From the NCBI RefSeq assembly GCF_026745355.1, contig NC_079202.1, positions 43,242,561 through 43,306,560 on the forward strand: a stretch of 64,000 bases of DNA, given 5' to 3'. The position numbers and the translations under genes are program-made. Shown in pieces: positions 45,560 to 56,486 of this stretch (position 1 is the first letter of the stretch; each line of letters begins with the position of its first letter). Under the pieces are notes generated by a model. The model searched no databases. It was not told the origin of the DNA and saw nothing but the letters and a program-made list of their open reading frames with translations. Origin of the DNA: Beta vulgaris subsp. vulgaris. Lineage: Eukaryota > Streptophyta > Magnoliopsida > Caryophyllales > Amaranthaceae.

Positions 45560-46700
45560 TATCTCCGTCCATCTTTTCTCCTTGACGGTTATCTCTTTTC
45601 TGGAACTTCCTTCCTGACGAAGGTAGGAATTGTTCATCTTACCTTTTCGAGCCAACTCTTCTAGTGCTCTCTTCAAGTGCTTGCATTCATTGGTTTCATG
45701 CCCACAATCTTTGTGGAAGTGACAATACTTGCTTTTGTCTCTGTTACGGTAGGCGTCTTCATTTCGCCGGCCTTTAGCTCATGCTGATCCTTTATTTCCA
45801 TCAAAATGGAATATTGATCTTTGTTGAACTCTATTGGTTCAACTGAGGCCGCGGCTCGACCGCCTACTTCTTTGGACGAGGTGGTCAAGAAGTCATTGCC
45901 CAAGTCTCAGCTTTCTTGGGCGGATTCTTCTTTGGCTGAACAGCTCTTCAACTTTCTTCACTCTCGGCTGCTTTGCCTCAGCACAAACCTCGTGGCATGA
46001 ATGAATGCTCAGCCTCCTCAAAGCTTCCGTCAAAGTAGTGATTTTCTTCTTACCAAATCAAACTTAAACTTCCTGGTCTTAAACCTCTGATGAAGGCGTC
46101 AAACGCCACTCCGCATTTAGATCTTGGATCTGCAATGCTTCTAGATTGAATCTCTTCACATAACCTCTCAATGCCTCCTTAGGACCTTGGATGACTTTAC
46201 CCAAGTGCATGCTTGTTTTTGTTCTGACGATTAGCCACAAAGTGACTGGTGAATAGAATGCTAAGTTCAGTAAAATTGTTCACTGAGTTAGGCGGCAAGT
46301 TGTTAAACCATTTTTGCGCTACCCCTTCAAAGTAGCTGGAAATTCTTACACCAAGTAGCATCGTCCACCCTTGGACATACATCTGATGCTTGTAAGCTGA
46401 TAGGTGATCGTCTGGATCAGTAGTTCCTCGAAAGGTTCAATGGTCGGGAGCTTAACCTTTGGGAAAGGAGGGGACTCCATAATCCTGACGAGAAAGGAGT
46501 TGGCCAATTGATCTGGAGTGCCGAACTTGACCCTCAATGGGTATGTGCTCCTGACGGTACTCCTTTAGTACCGGATTAGAAGAGGTGTTAGCTAAGGCTT
46601 GACGCCTTGGCTGAAAAGCTGATGGTCCATGGCTTCGTGCCACTGTTCTGGACGGGAGTCTTAAGGACAGATCCTTCATATAAGGAGTGGAACCAGAGGC
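45560..46700 (-). pseudogene. Gypsy 1 gag remnant
   Basis: Broken minus-strand frames. One around 46,400-46,230 has YFEGVAQKWFNNLPPNSVNNFTEL, the retrotransposon gag core. One around 45,740-45,640 has YCHFHKDCGHETNECKHLKR, the Tat-type gag zinc motif. Several frameshifts separate them. 46,701-47,217 is the untranslated leader. Confidence 0.75.
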
Positions 46701-47236
46701 TGAACGCTGCTGAGCTGCCGCCCTCTTGCCTCCAAATACTCCCTAGCATCAGTCTCCATCTTGTGCCAGTAGGAGGGAATATGTCTGGACGGACTACCAG
46801 CTCCAGTCCATCTTTCCTAGAATCACTAACAGCTGGCCTTTCCTTTGGAAGCGGCCGTCAATCTGGCCGAGGTGGCCGACTAGGTCCTGGACGACCCTCT
46901 TGGGATGCTCCTTTGAGCGGCGCTGCTGCCTCTCCTCCTGGACTCAGCTGAAAGAAAACATATTGTTCTTAATCTGCTCTTCCATAACGGCCATTCTTGC
47001 CTGGAAGTCATTCAACACATTCTCCAAGTGACCAGCTGTCACTGGACGGTCAAGTTCTCCTGAATGACTGGAGTCACAGTCCTACCCTCAGATGGACGGC
47101 AGCATGGCCTGATCCGTCCACGAGGGTGGCTCTCGTCATCCAGTGTCTTCTACCTGAACTCTAAAACTTCTGTTCCTTGCGACATTCGATGAATGACAGT
47201 CCGTCATTGTTGCGTCTCCCCACAGACGGCGCCAAA

Positions 47237-47856
47237 TGTTACGTAGTGTAAAACTAGTAATTAAATATCACAACTCCCAAAGATAGGTTCTAAAACTGGA
47301 GACTTGTGCAACAATGATTGGCTCGAATCCCGATGCAAATCCTGACCAGCAACCTGCAAAAAGGGACCCACCCTGGAGGTTTGGGTGGTATTTCCCCCTC
47401 CGATGCTTAAGTCAGATATCAGGGATGTGAAGGAACTTTTAGAGAGAGAAAGTAGAGAGAGAGAGAGAAGAATTTATGGCAGAATAACAGTACTATGCTC
47501 TGAAAAACGTACCTTTCACCCTGAAATCAAGGACTATTTATACTGTTTGAAATGACTGTGTACCTTGATGTCACCCTAATTTGGGAGCATCTGATTGGCT
47601 AATCAATAAATGGACACGTGGCAGATGTTGATTGGTAGTACACCTCACTTTTATCAGAGGTGCAGACTCTTTGCTGGGCCTGAAGTACAATTTTTGGGCC
47701 ATTAGAGGACTTTTAGTACTCTTTCTTCAGAGAAACTACTTTTAGCCCTGCAAACTTTTGGCCCTTTGTACTTTGCCTCCATGAGCACACGCCACATGTA
47801 GGGCTCTGATGAAGCCACGTGTCATCTTGATAGCCGTTGATTTGTAGGCCACAACA
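47237..47856 (-). repeat. Gypsy 1 LTR, 5' copy (620 bp)
   Basis: TGTTACGTAGTG ... GGCCACAACA on plus, then TSD CAACC. It is adjacent to the PBS on its left side, so this is the 5' LTR of the minus-strand element. It is about 9 bp shorter than its partner, through single-base deletions. Confidence 0.93.
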
Positions 47857-50192
47857 CAACCTATGATGTTGTTTTATCACTTTACTTCATGTACACTTGT
47901 CTTACTTGATGTCTCTTTTTATCATTTCATGTAATGTACCTCTTTCTATGAATAAATTTTTAGATTTTGACAAATTTATGTTTATATGAAGATAATGACA
48001 AACAAAGGCTCCCAACAATGCCTGATTGATAGTGCCACTACACATACCATCTTGAGTAGCAAGTCATACTTCACTCGGCTCAAGCTAAGAAAAGGCGACC
48101 TCAACACCATTGCAAGCACTGCAAATATGGTTGAGGGCTCAGGAAAGGCATGCATAGTATTACCAAAAGGAACACACGTCACTATAAACAACGCATTGAA
48201 TTCAGGTAAAACTCAAAGAAATCTATTGAGTTTCAAAGATCTGCACACAAATGGTTACCATGTGGAAACCATTAACGAAAACGGAAAGGAGTACATGTAT
48301 CTCACTAAATGTGACGATGGCAAGAAAATAATCCTTGAAAGGATGCCATCATACTCCTCCGGACTGTATTTTACTTATATCAGTCCAGTCGAAACAAATT
48401 TGGTGTCCCACCATAAGGTAGACAACCAAGCAATATTTACTCTGTGGCATGATCGCTTGGGTCACCCAGGAACAAGCATGATGACGAAAATTGTCCGAAG
48501 CTCAAATGGGCATCCGTTGAAAAACATACGGGTCTCACACTCAAATGAGCATAATTGTAAGGCTTGTTCCCTTGGCAAATTAATCATAAGACCTTCTAAA
48601 AATAAACTTGAAGGTGAAAATCTTGCATTCCTAGAAAGAATCCAAGGAGATATTTGCGGGCCAATACACCCATCATGTGGACCATTCAGATACTTTCTGG
48701 TGTTGATAGACGCATCAACACGTTAGTCTCACGTTAGTCTCCTATCAACAAGAAATGTTGCTTTTGCAAAACTGCTAGCGCAAATTACGCGTCTAAGGGC
48801 TCAATTCCCAGACTATCCCATAAAGAAAATCCGACTTGATAATGCCGGAGAATTCACATCCCGCTCTTGTAATGACTATTGTATGTCAATTGGGATAGAC
48901 GTGGAACATCCAGTAGCCCATGTTCACACACAAAACGGCCTAGCGGAAGCATTCATAAAGCGACTACAATTAGTTGCGAGGCCATTACTCATGAAATCAA
49001 AACTCCCATCTTCTACATGGGGACATGCTATACTACATGCTGCGGCTTTACTGAGACTAAGGCCGAGCGCCAAGCATGATCTATCCCCCTACAGTTAGTG
49101 GTTGGAAAGGAACCAAGTCTTGCTCACCTACGAATTTTTGGGTGTGCAGTCTACGTTCCCATAACACCACCACAACGTACTAAGATGGGCCCACAAAGAA
49201 GTAAGGTTGGGAATCTATGTTGGATTTGAATCACCGTCCATCATAAGATATCTAGAACCGTCAACTGGTGATCTTTTCACCGCTCGGTTCGCGGATTGTC
49301 ACTTTGATGAGACAATTTTCCCAACCTTAGGGGGAGATAAAGCAGGCCCATGTTGGAATGAAATATCATGGAATGCCAAAAATTTATCATATATTGATCA
49401 AAGATCAAATATGTGTGAGCAAGAAGTTCAGAAAATTATACACTTGCAAAACATTGCCAATCAATTACCAGATGCATTCACTGATTCAAAAGGAGTGATA
49501 AAATCACATATACCTGCTGTAAATGCTCCTGCACGGGCTGAAATTCCAAGAGAAAAAGCGGAAAATCCACTCGCAAATGAATCTATAACACGCAAAAGGC
49601 GTGGAAGACCACTCGGAGCCAAAGACTTGAAACCGAGGAAGTCTAGAAGAATAGAAACCAATAATGAGAAAACTGATGATTCTTCTAAAGTGGAACAATT
49701 TTCAAATGATAAAAACATCATGAAGCCCGAAAATGAACTCAAAGAATCAGATGCTGCATCTGAGGGGGAGCATGAAAATGCTAGCGTTGACAATCACAAA
49801 ATTTCAATAAATTTTGTCCATTATAGAAAGCATTGGAATAGGGTAAAAACCCCGATTGATGAAATATTTGCATATTCAATAGCTTCATAAATCACCACTG
49901 ATATCGAGGACACCGAACCAAGATCGGTGGATGAATGTCGACGAAGGAGTGATTGGCCTAAATGGAAAGAGGCCATTCAGGTAGAATTGAAATCTCTCAA
50001 AAAATGAGAAGTGTTTGGCCCTATAGCCCAGACCCCAAAGGGAATAAAACCCGTTGGATATAAATGGGTCTTCGTACGAAAGCGAAACGAGAAAAATAAA
50101 ATCGTACGATACAAGGCCAGGCTTGTAGCCCAAGGTTTCTCCCAAAGACCTGGAATTGACTATGAGGAAACATACTCTCCAGTGGTAGATGT
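47857..50192 (+). pseudogene. Copia pol, right copy: protease, integrase, start of RT (truncated)
   Basis: Continues the right Copia after the Gypsy insertion: gag-pol spacer, then CLIDSATTHTILSSKSYF (48,020), HDRLGHPGTSMM and CKACSLGK (48,450-48,580), GDICGPIHPSCG, TAG at 48724, LDNAGEFTSR and HTQNGLAEAF (48,840-48,950), GIYVGFESPS (49,210), and [13 protein letters not shown] / [16 protein letters not shown] up to SPVVDV. There a TGA replaces the codon before [10 protein letters not shown] (about 50,005). It is cut at 50,192 by the second Gypsy LTR. About 8 of 246 residues differ from the left copy over the protease-integrase segment. Confidence 0.88.
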
Positions 50193-50714
50193 TGTAACAC
50201 CCCCAAATTACTCACTTTTAAATAAATAATTTAGTAAATAATATTTGAGTAATTTAGGAGTATTACCGCAACGTGACTAACACGCTTTCGGCAACCAACT
50301 ACTAACTAACAAAATAACTTGCAGCGGAAGACTTTTAACCAAAAATAATAATACTTCTTTATTGATAAAAGTAAATATTGTCTCAAAACTCAATCACTAC
50401 AAGGAAAAAGGCTTCTAGCAACGCCTATATGGCAACGCTTTTAGCAACATTGTGGAAAGTCGTCTATTGCAACGATTTTTAAGTGTCAATTTGTTCCATC
50501 AGAAAACCGTTGCAATATTAATCTCTAGCAACGTTTTTTTCTTTGTGTTGTGTACCTATAGGCAACATTTATCCTCGTTGCTAAAACTATTTTATTAAGG
50601 CGCCACTAACCTTATGCTTTCCCTCTCTTTATTTTATTTCACCTATTTTTTTTATTTTTCTCAACTTTTTGAAGGAAACCCTTTAGTGGGGGGTTTTATT
50701 TTCCCAACTTTAGT

Positions 50715-52009
50715 CGAGTTTAACACTTAGTGGATGAAATTAGGTTTGGTGGACCTATACAATATCGATGGATGTATTTTGTTGAGAGATATCTTGGTAA
50801 ATTGAAGTCTTATGTTCGCAATAGGAGTCGTCCGGAGGGTTGCATAGCTGAAGGGTATCTAATGGAAGAATGTTTAACATTTTGTTCAAGATACTTGAAT
50901 GATAATGTGAAAACTAGGCTCGACAAAAGATGTACCAGAACTTCTGAAACCAGTCACACTGAAAATCAAAATCCTATTGGAGGGGGTAAAAGGAAAAGAA
51001 AAGGCAAAGGATTCTCTTTAGATTTCCAAAGTTTGAAACAAGCTCATAGATATTGCATCTTTAATTGTGATAATGAAATAGTTGACAAATATATCGAGTA
51101 AGTGAACAAACTCTTCTAATCTTTCTTTTATTACTTTATAATTAATTTATGTTGTGATTTATTATTGCTATTAATCTACCTTTCAATTTAGGGAACACCA
51201 AAATTTGGTTAATATCCAAGGTTGTAAGCGTAGATGGGATAGAGGACGAAGTCACAGTTTAGAGTTCATTGATTGGTTCCAAGATAAGATTCGAACAGAA
51301 CAAGATGAAGGTTATATTTTTTGGTTGGCTAAAGGTCCTAATCCTAAGGCTAGGAGGCATAGTGGATATTACACAAATGGATATAGATTTCACACAAAGG
51401 AGCGTGATTCACGTATAACAACTCAAAATAGTGGAGTCACTCTAACAGCCTTAACTTCAAAATTTGCTTGCTCGAGCGATCAAAATCCAGTAGATGAGGA
51501 TGTTACCTACTACGGTGTAATAGAAGATATTATTGAGTTGGATTTTTGGTCTCAATTTAGTGTTATGCTATTTAGATGTGATTGGTTTCTTCATGATGTT
51601 GATGATTTTGGGCTTACTCGTGTCAGTTTTAAGAAGAGATGTTACAAAGATGATCCTTTTGTATTGGCATCTCAAGTTCATCAAGTTTTTTTATGTCCAA
51701 GATCCAGAAGAAATTGATATACACTATGTTATGAAAAGAGTTCCAAGAGACTTTTTTGACTTTGAGGAGGCAACAAGTGAAGAAACATATTGGGAGGAAC
51801 CCGTTGATTATGGTCATACTTTGATTCCCTCTATTGACTTGGATGCTAGCCATTCAAGGGTAAACTCTAGTGTTAGATTAGTAAATGTCACAAGTCTATT
51901 AGATGATGCTAATGATGATATAGAGCTTGAAGGAGACTCTGACTGTGACAATACTGACTGGGACTGGAGGCATGCAGATGATTCTGACTTTGATAATATT
52001 GAGTCATAA
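50715..52009 (+). pseudogene. CACTA TNPD-like transposase, C-terminal part only (DUF4218-DUF4216)
   Basis: Exon 1 (about 50,715-51,097) encodes the DUF4218 end: GPIQYRWMYFVERYLGKLKSYVRNR...RPEGCIAEGYL. Intron 51098-51191 (GTAAGT...TTTAG) joins GA|G. Exon 2 (51192-52009) has the DUF4216 domain: NGYRFHTKERD, VTYYGVIEDIIELDF, FRCDWF, DPFVLASQVHQVF. An extra T in a T7 run at about 51,688 shifts the frame; the rest (VQDPEEIDIHYVMKRVPRDFFD...) is readable to the stop at 52007-52009 and ends very acidic. The N-terminal Transposase_21 (DDE) region is absent because the frame starts about 300 bp from the element end. Confidence 0.85.
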
Positions 52010-52320
52010 GTGGGATGACATACCCTAAACATATTTAAACTCTTTTTTGTTTGCATTTTACTTTTTTCTTCTACATTAGTTTTTTCTTTGAGAAACATAT
52101 TCTAGAATTCTTTTTTTTATATCTATTCCCTTTTTTTGGGACTACAGGTAGTTATGTCTTCTTGTTTTGAAAGTATATGTCTTCTTATTTTGGAAGTATA
52201 TGGACATGTTAAAGAGTTAGTCTTATAAGTGTTTAACAATTGTTTAACCTGAAGTGATTATCTATGCCCCTCTCTCTTCCTATGTCAATTTTATAAGTTA
52301 TCTTTTATAGTGGTTACAAC

Positions 52321-54678
52321 ATGAAGAGAATGGTGAAGGACAAAAAGAATTCAGATTCAAAACAAGCTGAACTTAGCAAATTACAAGTGTTGACAGATTA
52401 TGAGAAGCGAAGGTTCATGACTATTGAAAAAAATGCATTGAAATTTAAAGAACTTGGGTTGGATAAGTTGGCCATGCAACTCTTAGCAAAAGGAAGGAGA
52501 AACTATAGGTTGTGATTGAGAATGACGACGATTGTGTCCCTGATCTGGATCAAGATGAGGATTCCAAAGAAGACTTATTTGAAAATTTTGAAGACATGGA
52601 AGAAGCTAGTGTTTTAGTTCGCTCAACAATAGAATCTGCACCAAAGAAGGTACTAAATGTCATGTCTGCCTCTTTCTTCTTACATATTCTTAATGATTTT
52701 AGTACTTTTATTTTGCTTTTAATTAGGTAAGCACTAAGGAGCAGTTGATAAATAAGAAGAAGCCCCTATGCCCATCCATGGCAATGGATGATTTCATATT
52801 AATGCAACAGCAAAAAGATCCAAGTGATACAACAGAATTGGATGTGCAGATACAAGGTCTAGAAACGCGGTTAAGATCTAAGCGTCCACAAGCTGCAATA
52901 GTTCCATTAGAGGTCCAAGATGATGTCGTTCTTTCGGAAATTCAAGGTCATATTATCCTATAAGTCTTAATATCTCAAATATGTTCAATGTACTTTCTTT
53001 AGAAGTGAAAAGTTATTTATAATATCATTGTGTCTTATTTTTCCATATGACTGACTTTATATACATCAGGTTCTAAGAAGAAAGGTAGAGGGCCAACAAA
53101 TTTGTTTGATGTTCACGCACGCAAATGGGAAGATCGTGTGACTATTTATTGCAATGACAAAGGACAACCTGTAGGACCTGAAAAGGCAAAGGATGAGCTG
53201 AGCCTTTTCTTGGGTACAATTGCTCGTGATCACACTTGGGCGCCTTTAACATACACAGATTGGCACCAAGTTCCAAACAAGGATAAGATGTGGGAATATG
53301 TTAATGTAAGTTCATTCTATGACATGCTTATATGGAGGTTTTCATATAATAAATTAAGAAAGCCACAAAGTTATCTCAATAAGGATGTTTGTACATATTT
53401 ACTAGCAAGCATATGTCATCTAAGTTGCATTGATGTTATTTAGGTTTCCGAGACTCCATAAATGTACTTATCTAGAAAATTTGGAAAAAAACAACTATTA
53501 TACAATTTTATTACAACTGTTCTATATCTAAATGCTAGCCTCTTATTTTTTACTGAGCAATTATATCCTTCCGCCTATAGCTAAAGATTATGTACTTTCT
53601 TCAATTGATGATTGTTGGAGATGTTTCAAATGTCGGATCAAAAGAGAGCATTACTATGCATATTCTAACAATAAGGACAGATGGAAGTATCGTCCAAAGA
53701 GAGTGCCTGATGCACATTTTAAAACACTTCTGGCGTTTTGGGGCACAAAGGCAGCAAAGGTATAAATAGCCAAATAATACTATATGCATATGAATTTATT
53801 GATTCCTTGTTTTCATGCTTAACGACTTCCCTCTTATATTAAGAAACAAGCTTGCAAAATTTTGAAAATCGTCAAGAACTAGACCACATGCACACTGCTG
53901 GTCCTAAGAGTTTTGCAAGTATTTATCAAAAGATGGTGAGAACTTTATCCTATACTAGACTAAATTATAACACAATATGAACACATTCATTTATATTGCT
54001 CTATGCATACATCATTTCTCAGTTAGAAAAAGGAGAGGCAGTTTCTAAGTTAAAGATGTTTGAAATTACACGATGCCGGAAAGAAGGAAGAACCTACAAG
54101 ACATCTGCAGATGAGACACAAAGGAAAATTGTATGTTCTTTATTTTCTTTTATTAAGTATATGGATGTATTGATTCACTATGCACTTTTGACTAAAATTT
54201 CTAATTAATTTAGGAAAAAATGAGGGAACTGGAAGCATTGCAAGTGGATAATAGTGATAATTCTCAAATTGATCCATTTGATGAAGTCATGAAAGATAAT
54301 CATAATGGACGAGTACGACTACTTGGGAGAGGAGTTTCTCGTAAGAAACTTAACGAGAAAGGACCCAGTACATCATTAATTTTGCTTACGGAAGTTATGG
54401 AGTCCATAAAAAGTGTTATAACAGCTGATGTGCAAAAGGATTTAATTGCGGAAAAAGAAGAATTAGCTAAAGAAAAGGAAGCTCATGCTGCACAAGTTGC
54501 CAAACTCAAGGAGTTGGAAAAAAACATAGAAGCTCAGAAGGAAAAAATGGTGATCGATGTGGTTGGAATGGTACTTGCACAGCTACACCAAAATGAGGGT
54601 CCAAGCCTTAGTCTAACACCAGAAGTGATTGCAAAAGCTATTGCATCAAGTACCAACAATGGTGTGGAACATCAGTGA
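52321..54678 (+). CDS. CACTA TNPA-like DNA-binding protein (plant En/Spm transposase family), multi-exon
   Basis: Exons read by splice sites: 52321-about 52650 (basic, then acidic DDDCVPDLDQDEDSKED; a frame slip near 52,510), about 52,728-52,946, about 53,071-53,306 (GRGPTNLFDVHARKWEDRVTIY...GQPVGPEKAKDELSLFLGTIARD...VPNKDKMWEYVN), about 53,570-53,759 (YVLSSIDDCWRCFKCRIKREHYY...RPKRVPDAHFKTLLAFWGTKAAK), about 53,846-53,934 (HTAGPKSFASIYQKM), about 54,018-54,130 (RCRKEGRTYKTSADETQRKI) and 54,215-54,678 (GRVRLLGRGVSRKKL, then a coiled coil). Conserved order and motifs match the Ptta/En/Spm (Transposase_24) family, which in En/Spm binds subterminal repeats. The frame slip near 52,510 may inactivate it. 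Confidence 0.8.
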
Positions 54679-56062
54679 AGACAAACAGAAGTAGGACACC
54701 ATTAATCTGTTGAGGTAAGTAGCCTCCTCTGTAAACGTATAAGCTAAAAATTTACTCCATCTCAGTACATAAGAACACACATTAATTCAAAGATGAAACA
54801 ACCTAAACAATAGCCCCCCTGACCAACTTGTGAAATTTTATCATGTCTAGTCTAAAGTTTATCTTATAATTTATTGGTTGAAAACACACCATTAGAGCAT
54901 GTATAAGATGCCTATGCCTGCACACTTTTGTGAGGGGTTAGAGTGGAAGTCTATCTCAAATGGGTAAGCTTGGACTTGGCAAAAATAAACTTTTATCATA
55001 TTTAACACCTTTGTTTACTTATTATACATGTAATAATTAGGAATTGATGATGCAAAAGGTGCACCCACATAAGGGGACAATTCTTCCAAACCTTGAAAAA
55101 CACTTAATGTAATAAATTTTTTACATTACTTCAACGTAAATAAATTGAAACTCCTAAAAATCTCTCTTAATCAAATGTTTTATATTGCTATTTTAATGAA
55201 AATCGGTAACTTTTAAGAGTTCGAATATTTTAAAGTTGGTATATTCTTTCTACATGAATGTTATAACATTTCATTTTGTTTTAGAACTAATGTACTATCT
55301 TATAATGGGGTTCTTTCTTGTTTGCAGGATGGAGCACATATAACATTGGGAGTTGCTTGCCTGCTTCATTTACATGCTTTTTTGACGGAATGAACAAGTT
55401 TTTGGATTCTAAGTATAAATGACATTAGTTGGGTATTTTTGCAATATTTGGTTTTTGTGCACTTTAGGATTTTGGGACATGTATTGCAATTTAGGGATAA
55501 GTATTTTGTCAACAATGGTTTATATAACATTGATCGATGAATCATGTTAGCTTATAGTGGAAACATTCGTTATATTATGTACTTATGAGACAAATGAATG
55601 TAGCATTTGATACTATAATGGAATCATGCTGTTTTCATAATGGATCTTCTCTATGGATTTTCTATGCACAAAGCAAATTTTAAGTGCTTTAAATTATTAT
55701 ATAAATATTATTAGCAATGTTATTGCATTCATAATATAAGATAGTGGTCAAAGATAGATAAAGCATGTATGGCTTCTCGTTTGAAGAAAACGTTGCATAA
55801 AACAAGAAAGGGCCACTTTAGATTGGTGCAAAAATCGTTGCAATAGGTGGATAATTGTTGCCATAGAAAACCGTTGCAGTAGACTACTAAGGCAACGATT
55901 AATTTGAATCGTTGCAACAAGTAATAAAATTGTTGCCTTAGACCTAACGCAACGCCGCTTATTGCAACACCTTAAAAACTGTTGCCATAAGCTTCGTGCA
56001 ACGTTTTTGCTATGTAATGCAACGCTTTCCTCTCGTTGCCTTAGGCCTTTTTCCTTGTAGTG
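54679..56062 (+). other. CACTA 3' untranslated and subterminal region
   Basis: 54,679-55,780 is AT-rich with no gene. 55,780-56,050 carries at least eight CGTTGC/GCAACG words in both orientations (for example CCGTTGCAGTAG, GGCAACGATT), matching the 5' subterminal array. These are the expected TNPA-type binding repeats. Confidence 0.75.
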
Positions 56063-56284
56063 AATATAAATAAAAACCCTAATCTAGTTGAAGACCCCCT
56101 TCCTAGTATGCTCCCATGCACATCCAAAATTCACCTGCAAAACTGCTTACCAAAAAGGTAAACAGGGCAAAGCCAAATAGGAAAAAGAAAATACGCGTCA
56201 GTATAAAACTGAGTATGAAATGTACTAGATAAGTAACACATTTGTTAGTTCATAACAATTTTTCATTTCGAAAACTCCATCACC

Positions 56285-56486
56285 AATAATTCAAGAATAA
56301 CTCTGTAAGAATAAACTATTTTCAAACACTTAATAATAATTCAAGAATAACATTTTAAAAAAAAAACTCTTTCCAAACTTGAATAATAATTCAAGAATAA
56401 CCTTTTAAGAACAAACTCTTTCTAAACACTTGAATAATAATTCAAGAATAACCTTTTAAGAACAAACTCTTTCCAAACAACTTGGA
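56285..56486. repeat. 50-51 bp tandem repeat in the Gypsy 2 LTR, four copies
   Basis: Copies start at 56285, 56335, 56385 and 56436 with AATAATTCAAG. The same array is present in the other LTR, so it predates the insertion. Confidence 0.9.

Larger units (their letters stand above)
36362..47856 (-). mobile_element. Ty3/Gypsy element, Tat-like lineage, with an antisense extra gene
   Basis: 11.5 kb, flanked by CAACC (36357-36361 and 47857-47861). LTRs at 47237-47856 (5') and 36362-36990 (3') begin and end TGTT...AACA. The minus-strand PBS after the 5' LTR reads TTTGGCGCCGTCTGTGGGGA (47,218-47,236). A polypurine tract TTTTAAGGGGCAAA abuts the 3' LTR (36,991-37,004). Gag-pol on the minus strand occupies about 46,700-41,613 and is broken by many frameshifts and stops. 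An unrelated multi-exon gene runs on the plus strand between pol and the 3' LTR, an organisation known from Tat-lineage elements. It is inserted between the gag and pol of the right Copia copy. Confidence 0.92.
33086..50192 (+). mobile_element. Ty1/Copia element, right (plus-strand) copy, split by a Gypsy insertion and truncated
   Basis: 5' LTR 33086-33293, PBS at 33294, a 2-kb leader with a small membrane-protein gene, gag 35331-36336, Gypsy insertion 36362-47856 with TSD CAACC, then pol from 47,970 to 50,192, where the second Gypsy LTR starts. From about 33,797 onward it is the inverted counterpart of the left arm, and it shares that copy's gag TAA (35530-35532) and integrase TAG (48724-48726). 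The RT catalytic part and RNase H would lie beyond the second Gypsy element, outside the window. Confidence 0.88.
50395..56062 (+). mobile_element. CACTA (En/Spm) DNA transposon inside the Gypsy 2 LTR
   Basis: Ends CACTACAAGGAAAAAGGC and GCCTTTTTCCTTGTAGTG are perfect 18-bp inverted repeats, flanked by the 3-bp target duplication AAT (50392-50394, 56063-56065). The empty site is seen in the 5' LTR near 63,446. Subterminal arrays of GCAACG / CGTTGC words occupy about 50,410-50,590 and 55,780-56,050. It carries a 5'-truncated TNPD-like gene and a TNPA-like gene in the same direction. It has lost the catalytic half of TNPD, so it needs transposase from elsewhere. Confidence 0.95.

Noticed and set aside
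56285..56486. CRISPR-like array of 50-bp repeats
   Set aside because: Head-to-tail repeats without spacers, in a plant retrotransposon LTR; an ordinary tandem repeat.
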